NCBI GenBank assembly: GCA_964035575.1
Contig: OZ037871.1
Coordinates: 930,001-994,000, forward strand
Reading direction: 5' to 3'
DNA from: Rhynchopus sp. YZ270_cl-10
Taxonomy: Eukaryota; Euglenozoa; Diplonemea; Diplonemida; Diplonemidae
DNA: 64,000 nt
Position 1 is the stretch's first letter. Each line of letters opens with the position of its first letter. Shown piece after piece: positions 1-10,600 of the stretch. Both the position numbers and the translations under genes were made by a program. A model generated the notes under the pieces. The model was not told where the DNA came from. It did not search any database and saw only the letters and a list, made by a program, of their open reading frames with translations.

Positions 1-2
1 TG

Positions 3-1010
3 CTTGCGGGCATGAACAACGTGGCAAGCGCCGACCTTGCGGCCGAGGTGAGCAACGCAGGTGGCATTGGGTGCATCGGAGGTGTGGCGATGAAGCCGGC
101 AATGATGCGCAAGGAGCTGGCACAGCTCAAGGCAAAGCTCCACGACAAGACGTGCTTCGGAGTGGACCTGCTCCTCCCGCAGGTGGGTGGCAGCGCACGC
201 AAGACCAACTACGACTACACCGAGGGACACCTCCCTGAGCTGATTGACATCATCATTGAGGAGAAGGCGCGTCTCTTCATCTCTGCTGTGGGTGTTCCGC
301 CACGCTGGGCAGTGGAGAAGCTCCACAAGGCAGGTATTCTGTGCATGAACATGATTGGCCACCCGAAGCACGTGAAGAAGGCAATGGACGTGGGTGTGGA
401 CATCATGTGCTGCCAGGGATACGAGGGAGGTGGCCACACCGGAGAGATCGGTACCATCACCCTGATCCCCATGTGCCTTGACGCATGCAAGGGACACAAG
501 TCTGAGCTGACCGGCCTCCCGATCCACGTTGTGGCGGCAGGAGGTCTGTACGACGGAAGGGGTATGGCGGCGATGCTTGCCATGGGTGCGCAGGCGGTGT
601 GGATTGGCACACGTTTCGTTGCATCGACTGAGGCAACCACATCGAAGAGGCACAAGGACGGTGTTGTGAAGTCTGGCGCCACCGACACGATGCGCTCCCT
701 CATCTACACCGGCCGTCCCCTCCGCGTGATCAAGGACAACTACAACACCGACTGGGAGTACAACCGCGCACAGGAGATCAAGGACCTGACCTCGCAGGGA
801 AAGCTTCCCATCAAGGAGGACTTCCTTGCGAAGCAGAAGAGAGGGGAGAAGATCTCCATTGCGGGCTCCCACCCTCTGCTCTGCGGACAGTCTGCGGGAG
901 GTGTGCATGAGATCCTTCCGGCCAAGAAGATTGTTGACGACATGGTTCATGATGCGGCAAAGCTGCTGCTCTCCCGCTCCAAGCTTGTTGTGGGCACACC
1001 GAAGCTGTGA
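3..1010 (+). CDS. Nitronate monooxygenase (2-nitropropane dioxygenase family), 5' partial
   Basis: The frame is open from the window edge (first codon at 3) and ends with TGA at 1008-1010, giving at least 335 residues. The visible N-terminus reads LAGMNNVASADLAAEVSNAG, which matches the PMAGV...LAAAVSNAGGLG start of the nitronate monooxygenase TIM barrel, so only about 15-30 residues are missing. The FMN/active-site segment GYEGGGHTGEIGT (about residue 140) carries the family His, and AAGGLYDGRG plus WIGTRF are the phosphate-binding end of the barrel. The family oxidises alkyl nitronates such as propionate 3-nitronate with FMN and oxygen and detoxifies them. The ATG at 12 lies inside the conserved domain, so it is unlikely to be the true start. 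No intron is seen in the visible part. Confidence 0.9.
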   Translation, partial: LAGMNNVASADLAAEVSNAGGIGCIGGVAMKPAMMRKELAQLKAKLHDKTCFGVDLLLPQVGGSARKTNYDYTEGHLPELIDIIIEEKARLFISAVGVPPRWAVEKLHKAGILCMNMIGHPKHVKKAMDVGVDIMCCQGYEGGGHTGEIGTITLIPMCLDACKGHKSELTGLPIHVVAAGGLYDGRGMAAMLAMGAQAVWIGTRFVASTEATTSKRHKDGVVKSGATDTMRSLIYTGRPLRVIKDNYNTDWEYNRAQEIKDLTSQGKLPIKEDFLAKQKRGEKISIAGSHPLLCGQSAGGVHEILPAKKIVDDMVHDAAKLLLSRSKLVVGTPKL

Positions 1011-1298
1011 GGACCGCCACGTTGCTTCCCCTCTGTTCATATGACACTGCGTGTCATCTACCCCGTCTTCAACACGAAGACAAGCTGTAGAATAGCCAAA
1101 GCTGTAGAAATGGTCACAGGAAAAAAAAATGCATTGTCCACAAAAGCCCTTCTCTGTATACACCGAAAACAAATGAGGAGTTATTTTTTTATATTCCCGT
1201 TTTGCCTTTCCCTCAAGTGTGAATTATATCAAGTTCTTGCGCGTTGTGTTGTGGCAATTTAATTTAGTGCAGAATTTGGTTTTTTATATAGGAGTGTC
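1011..1298. other. 3' flank of the monooxygenase gene
   Basis: AT-rich spacer following the stop codon. I see no coding signal; the first hairpin module of the window begins at its end. Confidence 0.5.
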
Positions 1299-1338
1299 GG
1301 TGCCTGCGTCCCAGAGGCGTTTTTGCACTGTCAACTTC
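1299..1338 (+). repeat. Hairpin module A
   Basis: GGTGC pairs with GCACT, an inner GCGTC pairs with GGCGT using G-U pairs, and the tag GTCAACTTC follows, then T-rich flank. Same plan as the other A copies. Confidence 0.7.
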
Positions 1339-1790
1339 GCTTTTATTTTGTTGTTCTAATTCCTCTGAAAGAAAACTGTCATACACGTTAGCCTGCGTCA
1401 ACAGCGGCTTGTGTTGTATGGCAGATTTGCTAGTCTCAAAAGAATGTGTTGAAATACATGCACACCACCGCCCCGCGGAATGAGCCATGTCCGTAGTTGT
1501 CGTGTGGCCTAGTTGTATATTTTCAACGAAGGGGGTATTTTTTTTATCCATTTTTTCGATTTTCTCTCTTTTGGCTCGTTTGCCCCCCCAAGCAATTTTG
1601 TGGGTTCCCCGTTTTTCTTTCTCTTTTTGCGACGGTCCTCGCAATGTCCTATAAAACGAGCCTCCTCCTCATCCTCCTCCCCCACCCTCCTTCCGCTCAT
1701 TTTTCGACTGTTTTTAGCTGTTTTTTTTTTATTTCAGTAAAAAACAACACTACAGGGCCGTTCAGCGTTGCTTTCCTTCAAAAAGAAACA
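1339..1790. other. Leader and spacer before the sterol desaturase
   Basis: T-rich, pyrimidine-rich sequence with many homopolymer runs. The last 150 bases are CT-rich and probably hold the transcription start and 5' UTR. The frame is open well upstream of the chosen ATG but encodes only low-complexity F/S/L-rich sequence. Confidence 0.4.
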
Positions 1791-2784
1791 ATGGACATAA
1801 TACACGACACTATTTGCGATACAGTGCAGCCGCTCTTCCCCGCAGGGGTTGTTGACAAGCATGACTGGAAGACCCAGGCCACTGTCTACTATTTGATTCT
1901 GAGCGCTGGTGGGTCCGCGTTTTACCTGAGCACAGCGATGGCGAGCTACTACCTGACGTTCATGCGGGGCAAGGATACGTTCTTCCCCGACACCATCAAG
2001 AAGGAGGAGGTGAGCAAGCAGGTTGGCATTGAGATTGAGATTGCGTTGACGAGTCTGTGGAAGATGGGGTTTCTGATGCTGCCGTATGCACTCTTCGCAC
2101 ATCGAGGCTACAGCAAGATGTACTATGAATGGCCAAGCGATGCGTCGAGCTGGGCGTTCTTCATGTTCACTTTTATTCCGTTGTTTTTGTTCACGGACTT
2201 TGCGATTTATTGGATTCACCGTGGCCTGCACCATCCGTTGTTGTACAAGAGGATCCACAAGCTGCATCACACCTACCAATACACAACGCCGTTCTCGTCG
2301 CATGCGTTCCACCCTGTGGACGGCTTTTTGCAAGGCTCGCCGTACTACTTTTATGTGTACCTCTTCCCGGTGAACAACATCCAGTTCTTCTTCATTTTCA
2401 TCATGGTAAACTTCTGGACAGTCAACATCCACGACCAGGTCGACTTCGGGAACAAGATGCTCAACTCAACCGGACACCACACCATCCACCATGCGCAGTT
2501 CTGGTACAACTACGGACAGTATTTCACCTTCTGGGACAGAGTTGGAGGGACGTACATGCCAGCAGTGCAGACTCATGATATGGTATGGAGAATTTTTTCA
2601 AGCTTGCTTAAAGGAGAAATAGTATTAGTGGTACGGTCTCCAATCATTTCTCAAGGAGGATTTGTGCAACGAAACAACTTTACCATTTTTGCGGAAAATA
2701 TCTCGGAGTGTTTTGTCCAAATTTGATCAACTGCACATCATACAGATGACGGGTGAACGTGTTGCTCAGAAGAAGTCTGAATGA
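1791..2784 (+). CDS. C-5 sterol desaturase (lathosterol oxidase, ERG3/SC5D family)
   Basis: Exons are 1791-2582 and 2746-2784; the intron runs GTATGG...TACAG in phase 0. The product is 276 residues. The ATG is preceded by AAAGAAACA and starts a sensible hydrophobic protein. The fatty-acid hydroxylase/sterol desaturase histidine boxes are all present: HRGLHH at 143-148, HKLHH at 156-160 and HHTIHH at 229-234, with the ERG3-typical HAFHPVDG at 171-178. Hydrophobic stretches near 32-57, 90-105, 121-142 and 185-210 fit an ER membrane enzyme with a cytosolic di-iron site. By family it inserts the C5-C6 double bond of sterols using oxygen and cytochrome b5. The short second exon ends AQKKSE; a lysine-rich tail is consistent with ER retention, which is inference. 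Without splicing the frame would read on to an unrelated tail ending at 2726. Confidence 0.88.
2604..2656 (+). repeat. Intronic repeat shared with the helicase intron 2
   Basis: This part of the desaturase intron matches 10147-10199 in the second helicase intron: GCTTAAAGGAGAAATAGT, then TACGGTC, then CCAATCA and CTCAA in the same order and spacing. Function unknown; it could be an insertion or an intronic RNA. Confidence 0.6.
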
Positions 2785-3240
2785 AGCTTCACAGAGTGTC
2801 TCAAGAATGTGAGGAAGCGATGCGGATTGGGGGGGTGAATGGGTTGGGGTGTGTGTGGAAACCATGTTGTTTCCGGACATTTTTTAAAAAAATAAAATGT
2901 GAATATTTGATCGTTTCGTTTTTCCTCTCTGACGGAAGTCATCTTTTCAAGTGGACGATGCTTTGTGTGTTTTGATCACGAATAGGGGTAATTCTTGCAG
3001 AATATGGCCCCATTTGTGTGTTTTTGTTCCCTCTTTTCCTATAGCTACCTTTGATACCGATCGCGATCAAGGGTGACAACTCACAGTGAGGTTTTCGGTC
3101 CATCTTACAAACATTTTCTTCTTCTTTTTTTTTGTACCTTGTTCTTGGAAGAGAATGGTTTTCACTATGTGGGGAGGCTTTCACCCCATACAAAAATAAG
3201 GTGGCATTATGTACAGAACCCACGGGTAGTAATTTTTTTT
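2785..3240. other. Spacer after the sterol desaturase
   Basis: AT-rich with T runs. I see no coding, RNA or repeat feature. Confidence 0.4.
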
Positions 3241-3415
3241 GATCAGTCTAAATGGGAGCCAATTACCCCCCCCTAGCCAATTACCCTCCCCCCTTATATT
3301 ACCCCCTTTTTCCAAAATCCGGAAACCCAAGATTTTTCAGTGCCAATTACCCCCCCCCCCCTTTAGGTGGTCCCACGTAGAAGGAAATCCTTAAGGATTT
3401 GCTGTGGACACACGT

Positions 3416-3532
3416 GTGACCCCACCGTGGAGAGCAATCGGCTCGCGCAATCAAAAGAAAGCAGAGAAAAGGGGAAAGAAAAAGGAAAAAAGTTGCGTAC
3501 CGTGCGCCTGCGGCGCACGGTAGCCAACCTTT
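3416..3532 (+). repeat. Dispersed family E, copy 1
   Basis: Starts GTGACCCCACCGTGGAGAGC, contains the small hairpin GAGCAATCGGCTC, a purine-rich middle, and ends in an 11-bp perfect hairpin at 3498-3522 (TACCGTGCGCC, TGC loop, GGCGCACGGTA). Other copies are at 4825, 44673 and 53781, with a fragment at 36101. Confidence 0.75.
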
Positions 3533-4056
3533 GTTTGTACTTATGTATATACCACCAAATTTTGACCATGTTTTCCGGTGTTTTCCGGTGTTGGCCGGTG
3601 AAGTCACGGTATTGGGTACTGGGTACTGGGTACTGGGTACACTCGCTTCATCATTGTACTAGCCCAGGGAGGGTTCCCGGCTACCGGCAAGGTCTCTTCC
3701 AATCCGTACCCCAGTTTCCTAGTGGGCTTCTCTGGCTAGGGCTCCAGTAGGTCCCTCCACACATGTAATGTGCCTGCCTTCAGCACCCAGGGTAGCATTC
3801 CCAGCACCTTTTACCCTCAGGCAGACCTTCATAGAGTTTCAGGAGGAGTGCCACAAAGGGTCCCCGGATACAATTTAAGGTCCAGCCCAGGACGAGAGGG
3901 GCTCACAGCAGAGAATAAGCCCGGTCCCTGGTCCCGGTCCGGTCCTGGTATATCCTGGTCCTGGTCCTGGCCCAGGTGCCGGTCCCGGGTCCCAGACCCG
4001 GGTCCCAGATGGTACCGGGTACCTGGGTACCCAGGTATACGCAAACCCGCAAATAC

Positions 4057-4180
4057 GGTACACAGGTACACAGGTACACAGGTACACAGGTACACAGGTA
4101 CACAGGTACACAGGTACACAGGTACACAGGTACACAGGTACACAGGTACACAGGTACACAGGTACACAGGTACACAGGTA
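4057..4180 (+). repeat. GGTACACA minisatellite (8-bp unit, about 15 copies)
   Basis: Perfect tandem 8-mers. The same unit forms a 29-copy array at 48271-48504. Confidence 0.95.
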
Positions 4181-4272
4181 GGTGTCTATTACCCCCCCCC
4201 CCCCTTATATTACCCCCAAAACCCGAATATGACCCTCAAGGGGGGGGGGGGGGGGGTAATTGGCTCCCATTT

Positions 4273-4824
4273 AGACTGATCAATTTTTTAAAAATATCTT
4301 TTGCAGCGTTTTTCTAAAAAAACGCACCTCGAAGGGAAAAAAAAGACATATCCCAAAATGCTGTGGCTTCAGATCCAATACAGCAGAAAAGGGCGAGAAG
4401 ATGTGTCAGCTCCCCTGTGTGGGCTATTTTATCTTCTCAACTTTCCCCCCCCCTTTTTTTTTCTTTTATACTCACGCACAAGCTTTTTCCCAGATCGTGA
4501 TCATGATCTGGTTTTCAGGAATTTTGGAAAAAAAAAAAAAAAAAAAAAAAAAAAAGTGCTCGCACACGATCTGCAGCTGTTCTACTCAATATTTTTTCAG
4601 ATGAGTCACCACCACGGTTCGCACGGATCGCGATCCGTCAATTGCGGTACTTTTCCGGGAAAAACAAAAAAAAAAAAAAAAGTGGGGTGCGCACTGGGGT
4701 CGCGCTACGCGCCTACCGACTACCGTAGATTTTTGACGATTTTGCTTGGTACGTTTTTCCTTACTAAGACCAGAGAATCTCATATTTCATGGTAAGGGTA
4801 CTTTAGAGTGTTTTTGCACACACC
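4273..4824. other. Homopolymer-rich spacer
   Basis: Contains long A runs near 4530-4555 and 4665-4681 and no recognisable gene. Confidence 0.4.
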
Positions 4825-5075
4825 TGTGACCCCACCGTGGAGAGCAATCGGCTCGCACAATCAAAAGAAAGCAGAGAAAAGGGAAAAAGAAAAAAGACAA
4901 AAGTTGGGTACCGTGCGCCTGCGGCGCTACTGTGTTCCCACTCAAAACACCACAATTTCATCTGAAGTTGGGTTTTCAAACCTGAAAATGACCCTTGTTT
5001 ACGAGTATGGGTTCATATTTTGCAAAAATTTAAGTCAATAAAATTTTGTCCATTTTTCCAAAATGACCCCATCAC
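4825..5075 (+). repeat. Family E copy 2 joined to family G core
   Basis: Family E occupies 4825-4930. It is followed by a segment with the family G core (AAAATTTAAGT ... TTGTCC ... TGACCCCA). Most of the E-plus-following block recurs inverted at 44576-44775, so E and part of G have moved together. Confidence 0.7.
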
Positions 5076-5712
5076 TTTCTGCAATCGCACCGAATCGGAC
5101 GATGCGATCGACAAAAACGCCCAAAAACGCACCCCATACCCCTTTTTTTTTTCGTGATCTGGACCCCAAAATTTTGGTCAAAATCACGTGATCTGGGAAC
5201 ATGCTTGCTCACGCAGAGTGCTTGCATCCTTTTTTTTTTTTTGGTTTCTTTAAAGATAAATTAGCTTCTCAAAATAGGAAGCAGTATGCCAGATAAAAAA
5301 AACGACAACTGTAGTGGATCAACCAAAGGGTGGCTATCCACAAGGATTTTATTTTTTTTTTGTCGAATTTTCAGCAAAAAAAAATATAACAAAACAAAGA
5401 ATAACTCCCCCACACTCCCATCCCTCTGAGACCTTCACACTAACTGCTCTCCCCTTTTTGAGTGGCTCGATGGTCTCGTTTCTAGCTTATTGCATTCGTT
5501 GTTTTCCCTCCCCCTCCCTCCCCTTTTGCTTTCATTGAAAGCTGTGTGTCCACGAGGGTAGCCCTTTGTTCTCGGGAAAAAAAAACAACAGCAAAATTCT
5601 GGGGTTATGTTGTTGGATGAAACAAAATCCAGAATTTCATGTTTCTCGGTCTCACTTTGGGGCAACCCTGGATACCATTTCGTCTTTATTTTATTGGTGC
5701 GCGATAACGAAT
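5076..5712. other. Spacer, no gene seen
   Basis: AT-rich, with T and A runs. Nothing coding is supported. Confidence 0.4.
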
Positions 5713-5760
5713 GTGATGACTAAGCACAGAGAGGCTTAGGATCACCTAAACTTTTCTTTA
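5713..5760 (+). repeat. Hairpin module B
   Basis: CTAAGC pairs with GCTTAG, followed by TCACCTAAACTTTTC. Upstream GCGATAACGAATGTGAT is shared with the B copy at 62267, so B also has a longer form. Confidence 0.75.
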
Positions 5761-5761
5761 T

Positions 5762-6554
5762 CAACTTACCTTCCTTCACCCCCTGTAAGGGTAACCGTAG
5801 GTGAAGTAAGGTATAGTATTGAAATCGATGTGGGGGGGGAGTAAAGGGTCAATATTACAAACCCGGATTTTGAGGAAAATTTTGGCCAAAAATGGGCCCC
5901 ACGTATAAGCAACCGGGCTCATATTTCTCAAAATTTAAGTGGTCAAAAAATTGTCCAATTTTCGAGATTGACCCCACCACTGCACGGGCGGAGCCCAAAA
6001 ACGCAAATAAGGACCCTTTTTAATTTGTTCTCTTGAAATGTGTAATTTCAAGTTTTCTAGAAAAAAATAACAACTGATCCTACAAGGGTTGAAGGAAGGT
6101 GTGTGGAAAACAACAACAAAACAAGGAATTGCTAAGAAAAAGAACGAGGTGTGCTGTGGGAAACTCCGCGCGATTTTCGAAACCAACATAGCAGCCTGGC
6201 GCTTTGCTGGGTGGTGCTGATGCGCATGGTGTGATCGACGACAGTTCGTCGTCTGTGTTCCTTGCGCACTCCTCCTCCGGCGACGATGAGTGGGAGGCTG
6301 TGGACGACAACGAGGTGGAACACGCCGACCATCGATCGAGCAAATGGTGCTGGACGAAGAGGGGTCTGAGGATGACAGCCCCCGTTCTTGAACGTTTCAA
6401 GTGCAGGCGTCCCAGTGGTTGTGGCAGCGTTTTCGCATACCTGCAGAAGAGCAGAGTGTAGATTATTTCTACAGGGCGGTGTTCAGGAGTGTGGGTCCCC
6501 CCATAACCACAGCACACCCCGTTTTTTTTCCGATAGCAATTACTTGTTTTTTTT
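5762..6554. repeat. Dispersed family G, copy 1 (about 0.8 kb)
   Basis: Near-identical in layout to 43480-44293. Both start CAACTTACCTTCCTTCACC with a short foldback (GGTGAAGTAAGG), then the G core, then a GC-richer segment (about 6150-6470), and end at TCCGATAGCAATTACTTG. The GC-richer part can encode a short acidic Asp/Glu-rich peptide in copy 1, but no long frame is shared by both copies, so I assign no product. Confidence 0.75.
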
Positions 6555-6970
6555 TGAAATAGGAAAGATGGCAGGTCCATTTTAGGTCCTCCCTTTCCTA
6601 TAAATTCTCGAAGATGCTCAAGGATCTTAAAAAGGGTGAGCAGGCAATTGCCAATAAAGGGTTTCTTGAAAAACTATCTGAATGGCAACTATTAACGATT
6701 CAACAAGATTATTTAAAAAAAAAACTACCACACGACGGGGCCTAGCAGCGCAGAAGCCCTCTGTTAGTACTAATGTGTGCAGCCAGAGTCTCCGGCGGGA
6801 GTCGCTGCAGATTTCTTTTACACTCCACTTTCGCAACCTTTGTTTGATACAACGTTTTGTGGCAATTGGATGTGTGCACAATAAACGATACTTCCTAGAG
6901 TTGAGGACGATCTACGTCTAGATCTTTTAAGTACAATAGCCCTCAGGCGATTGATTCTAAACAACGAAAA
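6555..6970. other. Spacer, no gene seen
   Basis: No coding or repeat signal beyond short homopolymers. Confidence 0.35.
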
Positions 6971-7020
6971 AGTGCAGCTTGCCCCACGTGGTAACTACAC
7001 TATTCCAACAATTTATCAAA
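6971..7020 (+). repeat. Hairpin module D
   Basis: AGTGCAG pairs with CTACACT (one mismatch), inner CCACGTGG, tag TTCCAACAATTTATC, A-rich flank. Confidence 0.65.
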
Positions 7021-7407
7021 AAAAGATACACAACGCTCTCCGAAATTTCAAAGAAAAACCAGTACCCTACGTACGGTGGAATAGGGCAGTTGCGTTTTTC
7101 AACTTCTCTGTTGGAGAAATGTGTATACACAATAAGCGAGGTACCTTCAATCCTTAATTATTTAGGGCCTGACTAAGCATGTTTCTTCTTGCGTAAATTC
7201 ATCTAGAAATTTTTTTTTGAGAAACATTCGTGGTTTGTTGTCAACCACCCCAGACATCTGGCACACACCCCCCCCTGCAACACCCTAATCTCTGCTGCAA
7301 GTTTGAGGACACCAGCAAAAAAGAAAGCACCCAAACCCCCCCTCCTTTTTCAAAAATCTACCCTTTCTTTTTCTTTTTTTCTTCATTCCAAAAAAAAAAG
7401 CAAGGGT

Positions 7408-7475
7408 ACATTTGTCGCACCCTCTTTGCTTTCTTTTCGTTTCATTTAAGAAAAGAAAGTATATGAAATAATTTC
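7408..7475 (+). repeat. Hairpin module I
   Basis: ACATTT and GCACCCT precede a 10-bp stem CTTTCTTTTC/GAAAAGAAAG, followed by the tag GTATATGAAATAATTTC. The stem differs from other I copies but pairing is kept. Confidence 0.7.
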
Positions 7476-7621
7476 TTCTGTCACGTGAGGGCTTTGTATT
7501 TCAAATCAACTTTTGTTTCTCCCTACTCTCCCTCCTCTTCTCCTTCTCTTCTTCCCTTCACTCAAAAATTAGGTACAAAAAAGCTTTTTTTTTTTGTACA
7601 AAAAAATACACCAAATCCAAA

Positions 7622-10600
7622 ATGAGCAAACGCAAAGCATCTGAGACAGATGCAACCAACCCTTCCTCCAAGAAAAAGGCCAAGGTCGACAAGAAGGGCA
7701 CTGTCGGCGGGGCCACTGCAGGACCCTGGTCGAAGCTGTCGTCCATTCTGTCTGAAGCGTCCTTAAAATATTTGACAGAGGTGAAGGGCTTCGCTACCAT
7801 GGCTCCGGTGCAGGCGGCAGCGATTCCACAGCTTTTAAAAAACAAGGATGTGGTGGTCGAGGCTGTGACTGGGAGTGGTAAAACCCTTGCCTATTTGGTT
7901 CCAACGTTCGAGTATTGTTTGCGCCCCTCTGTGAGCGAAGCGATTGAAGCAAGCAAGCAGGCGATTGTTGGGCTCATCATCCTTCCCACCAGAGAGCTGG
8001 CCATGCAGGTGGAGAAGGAGGCTACTTCGTATGCCGAGGCTTTTGAATCTTTTGGACAAAAATCGATTGTTGTAAACTCATTCATTGGCGGAAGAGAAGG
8101 GGCTCGCGATGTGGCATCATACGAAAAGAAGGGGGCAAACATTGTGGTAGGAACCCCTGGTCGGCTGTACGAACTGCTTGTGATCGGGATTGAGGGGGTG
8201 ACGATGCTGTGCAAAACAATTGAAGTGCTTATCCTTGACGAAGCGGACCGTCTCCTAGCGCAAGGTTTCAGTACCCAACTGGACGCGATTCTTCACAGAA
8301 TTCCAAACCAACGCAGAACCGGGCTCTTCTCTGCCACTCAATCCTCCGCCGTTAAAGAGCTTGTCAGAGTAGGGATGCGCAACCCCGTTGTCGTCAAGGT
8401 GCAGGTCAAAAAGAAGGACACTCTCCAATCTGCGTCAAAAACTATGCAAGTCCCAGAATCGCTTGCATCGTTCTACCGTGTTCTCAAACCGTCTAAAAAG
8501 CTGGAAGCAATGTGCACCTTTCTTTTGGAAAACCCGAAGGCGAAGGTGATAGCGTACTTTTTGACCTGCGCGACAGTGGATTATTCGTTGCGTGCGATCA
8601 AGGCGGCGGTGGGGGAGGATCTTGAGAAGGCGGGTGTGTCGTTGTTCCCTTTGCACGGACAGATGCCCCTGCAGAAGAGGAGGAAGCTCTTCAAGGACTT
8701 CAAGGCTGAGGCGAAAGGTGGTGTGCTGCTGTGCACAGACGTGGCCGCAAGAGGGCTGGACGTAGCGGACGTTGACTGGGTCATCCAGCTGGACGCTCCG
8801 TCAGACCCCGAAACGTACATCCACAGAGTCGGGCGTGCTGCGCGTATGGGAAGACGTGGGTGCTCCATGATCTACCTTTCACCGCATGAGGTATGGTTAG
8901 GGGTTGAAAGAGGGTAAAGTTTGGGATTGGGTGTCTTTGGTTGGGTAGATATTTCATCTAAGGGGTATAGTAAGAAACAACTCATATCCAGTTGAGATTG
9001 GAGCTAGGCTAGTTGACGCCACGGGTCGGTTTAGGAAATTTGTCCATTTTTCTGGAAAATCGTGTCCCATACCCCCCCATACCGCCCTCAAATGCCCCCA
9101 AACCCTCCAAAACCCTCGCGAACCCTCGCATACCCTGCCGTACCCTCCCATACCGCACGTTTGCCTTTTTTTTTGGGATAATCATGTCCCATACCATGCC
9201 ATACCATGCCAAACCCGTGCCAAACCGTGCCATACCCTGCCGGTACTGGGTACTGGGTACTGGGTACTGGGTACTGGCTAATGGCTAATGGCTACCCGTG
9301 CCACACTGTGCCACACCCTGCCATACCATGCCATACCCGTGCCAAACCGTGCCATACCCTGCCATACCGTGCCATACCCTCCCGGTACTGGGTACTGGGT
9401 ACTGGCTAATGGCTAATGGCTAATGGCTACCCGTGCCACACTGTGCCACACCCTGCCATACCATGCCATACCGTACCAAACCGTGCCATACCCTGCCACA
9501 CCGTGCCATACCATGCCCTACCCTTACTAACCCTCTCAAACCCCCCCAAATCTGCCCAAATCCTCTCAAACCCTCCCAAACCCAAATGTCCGTGACGTCA
9601 ACTAGCCTAGGAGCGCGCTTTTGTTGAATTTAATAGGAATTGTTGGAGAGATCCTATGAGGATTATATTTGGGAAACAACATTGGCACAAAAAAATTATC
9701 AGTCGTTTTTCCTTTTTTGCAACTTTTTGTTCATCTTTTCCTCTGCTACCTTTACTTCCTCCCAATAGGTCTCGTACATTGACTACTTGAAGCTGCAGAA
9801 GGTGTTTGTCGAGCATGACGATGCTAACGATGACGGCTTCGAAACCGGCAGCGAGGCCAGCGAAGAAGAACGTGAGGAGGATGACGACAAGGACGACGAG
9901 GAGGAGGAGGACGTCGCAGACGCCATGAAGGAGGAAAAGGGCGTGGAGTACAAGACCCTCGGTGGGATGCGCCACAACGAGAAGGGAGGCATCCGCTTCC
10001 GTGTCAAGGTCGCTGCGCGCGGCATGCGGGATAAATGGAAGGGCCGTGCAAAGCGGAGACAGAAGGCAGGAAAGGTGCAGGAGTCTGTTGTATGCTACCC
10101 ACCCATTCCTCGTCAAGCATTTTTTTTTTTTTTATACCTACAAGCGTAGCTTAAAGGAGAAATAGTTCTTCAGATACGGTCGCCCAATCACCCCCTCAAA
10201 CAGGGTAATTGAGCAATCAACGAAAAAAACCTTTTTTTCCTTTTACCTATCAGAGTTACTATTTTTAATTGTCTTCCTTATCCTCTCCCACCCCTTCCCT
10301 CCTCCTCAGGTTGTTGGAAAGGCTTCTGACTCAGACTTTGTTCGGAAGGTGCGTACTGCGCTTATTACTGACCGTGATTTGAACGACTCTGCTGTAAAGG
10401 CGTTTGTAACATGGGTGCGTGCGTACCGTGACCACTCCCTGCGTTACATCTTCAAGCTAGGCCGCGTCGATGTGGTGGACCTCTGCCACGCATACTCCCT
10501 CCTCCGCCTCCCCTCCATGCCTGAGCTCTCCCACGTCACCATGGCACGCCTGCCAATGGAGGAATCCTTTATGTCAATCAACCCAAAAAGCATTACCTGC

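Larger units (their letters stand above)
3241..4272. mobile_element. Non-autonomous element with poly-C/G terminal inverted repeats
   Basis: Left end GATCAGTCTAAATGGGAGCC followed by AATTACC and a C run is mirrored at 4240-4272 by a G run, GGTAATT, GGCTCCCATTTAGACTGATC. The inverted repeat is about 33 bp, and the flanks are T/A runs that also pair. The body holds family E (3416-3532), a short GGGTACT array (3608-3645), about 400 bp of C/T-rich sequence and a GGTACACA array (4057-4180). No transposase is encoded; long open frames over the arrays are artefacts of unit length. Confidence 0.7.

Noticed and set aside
215-703. Minus-strand frame inside the monooxygenase
   Set aside because: Shadow of the strongly conserved + strand gene.
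7141-7190. Extra B module at GACTAAGCATG
   Set aside because: Only the left arm matches; no right arm or tag.
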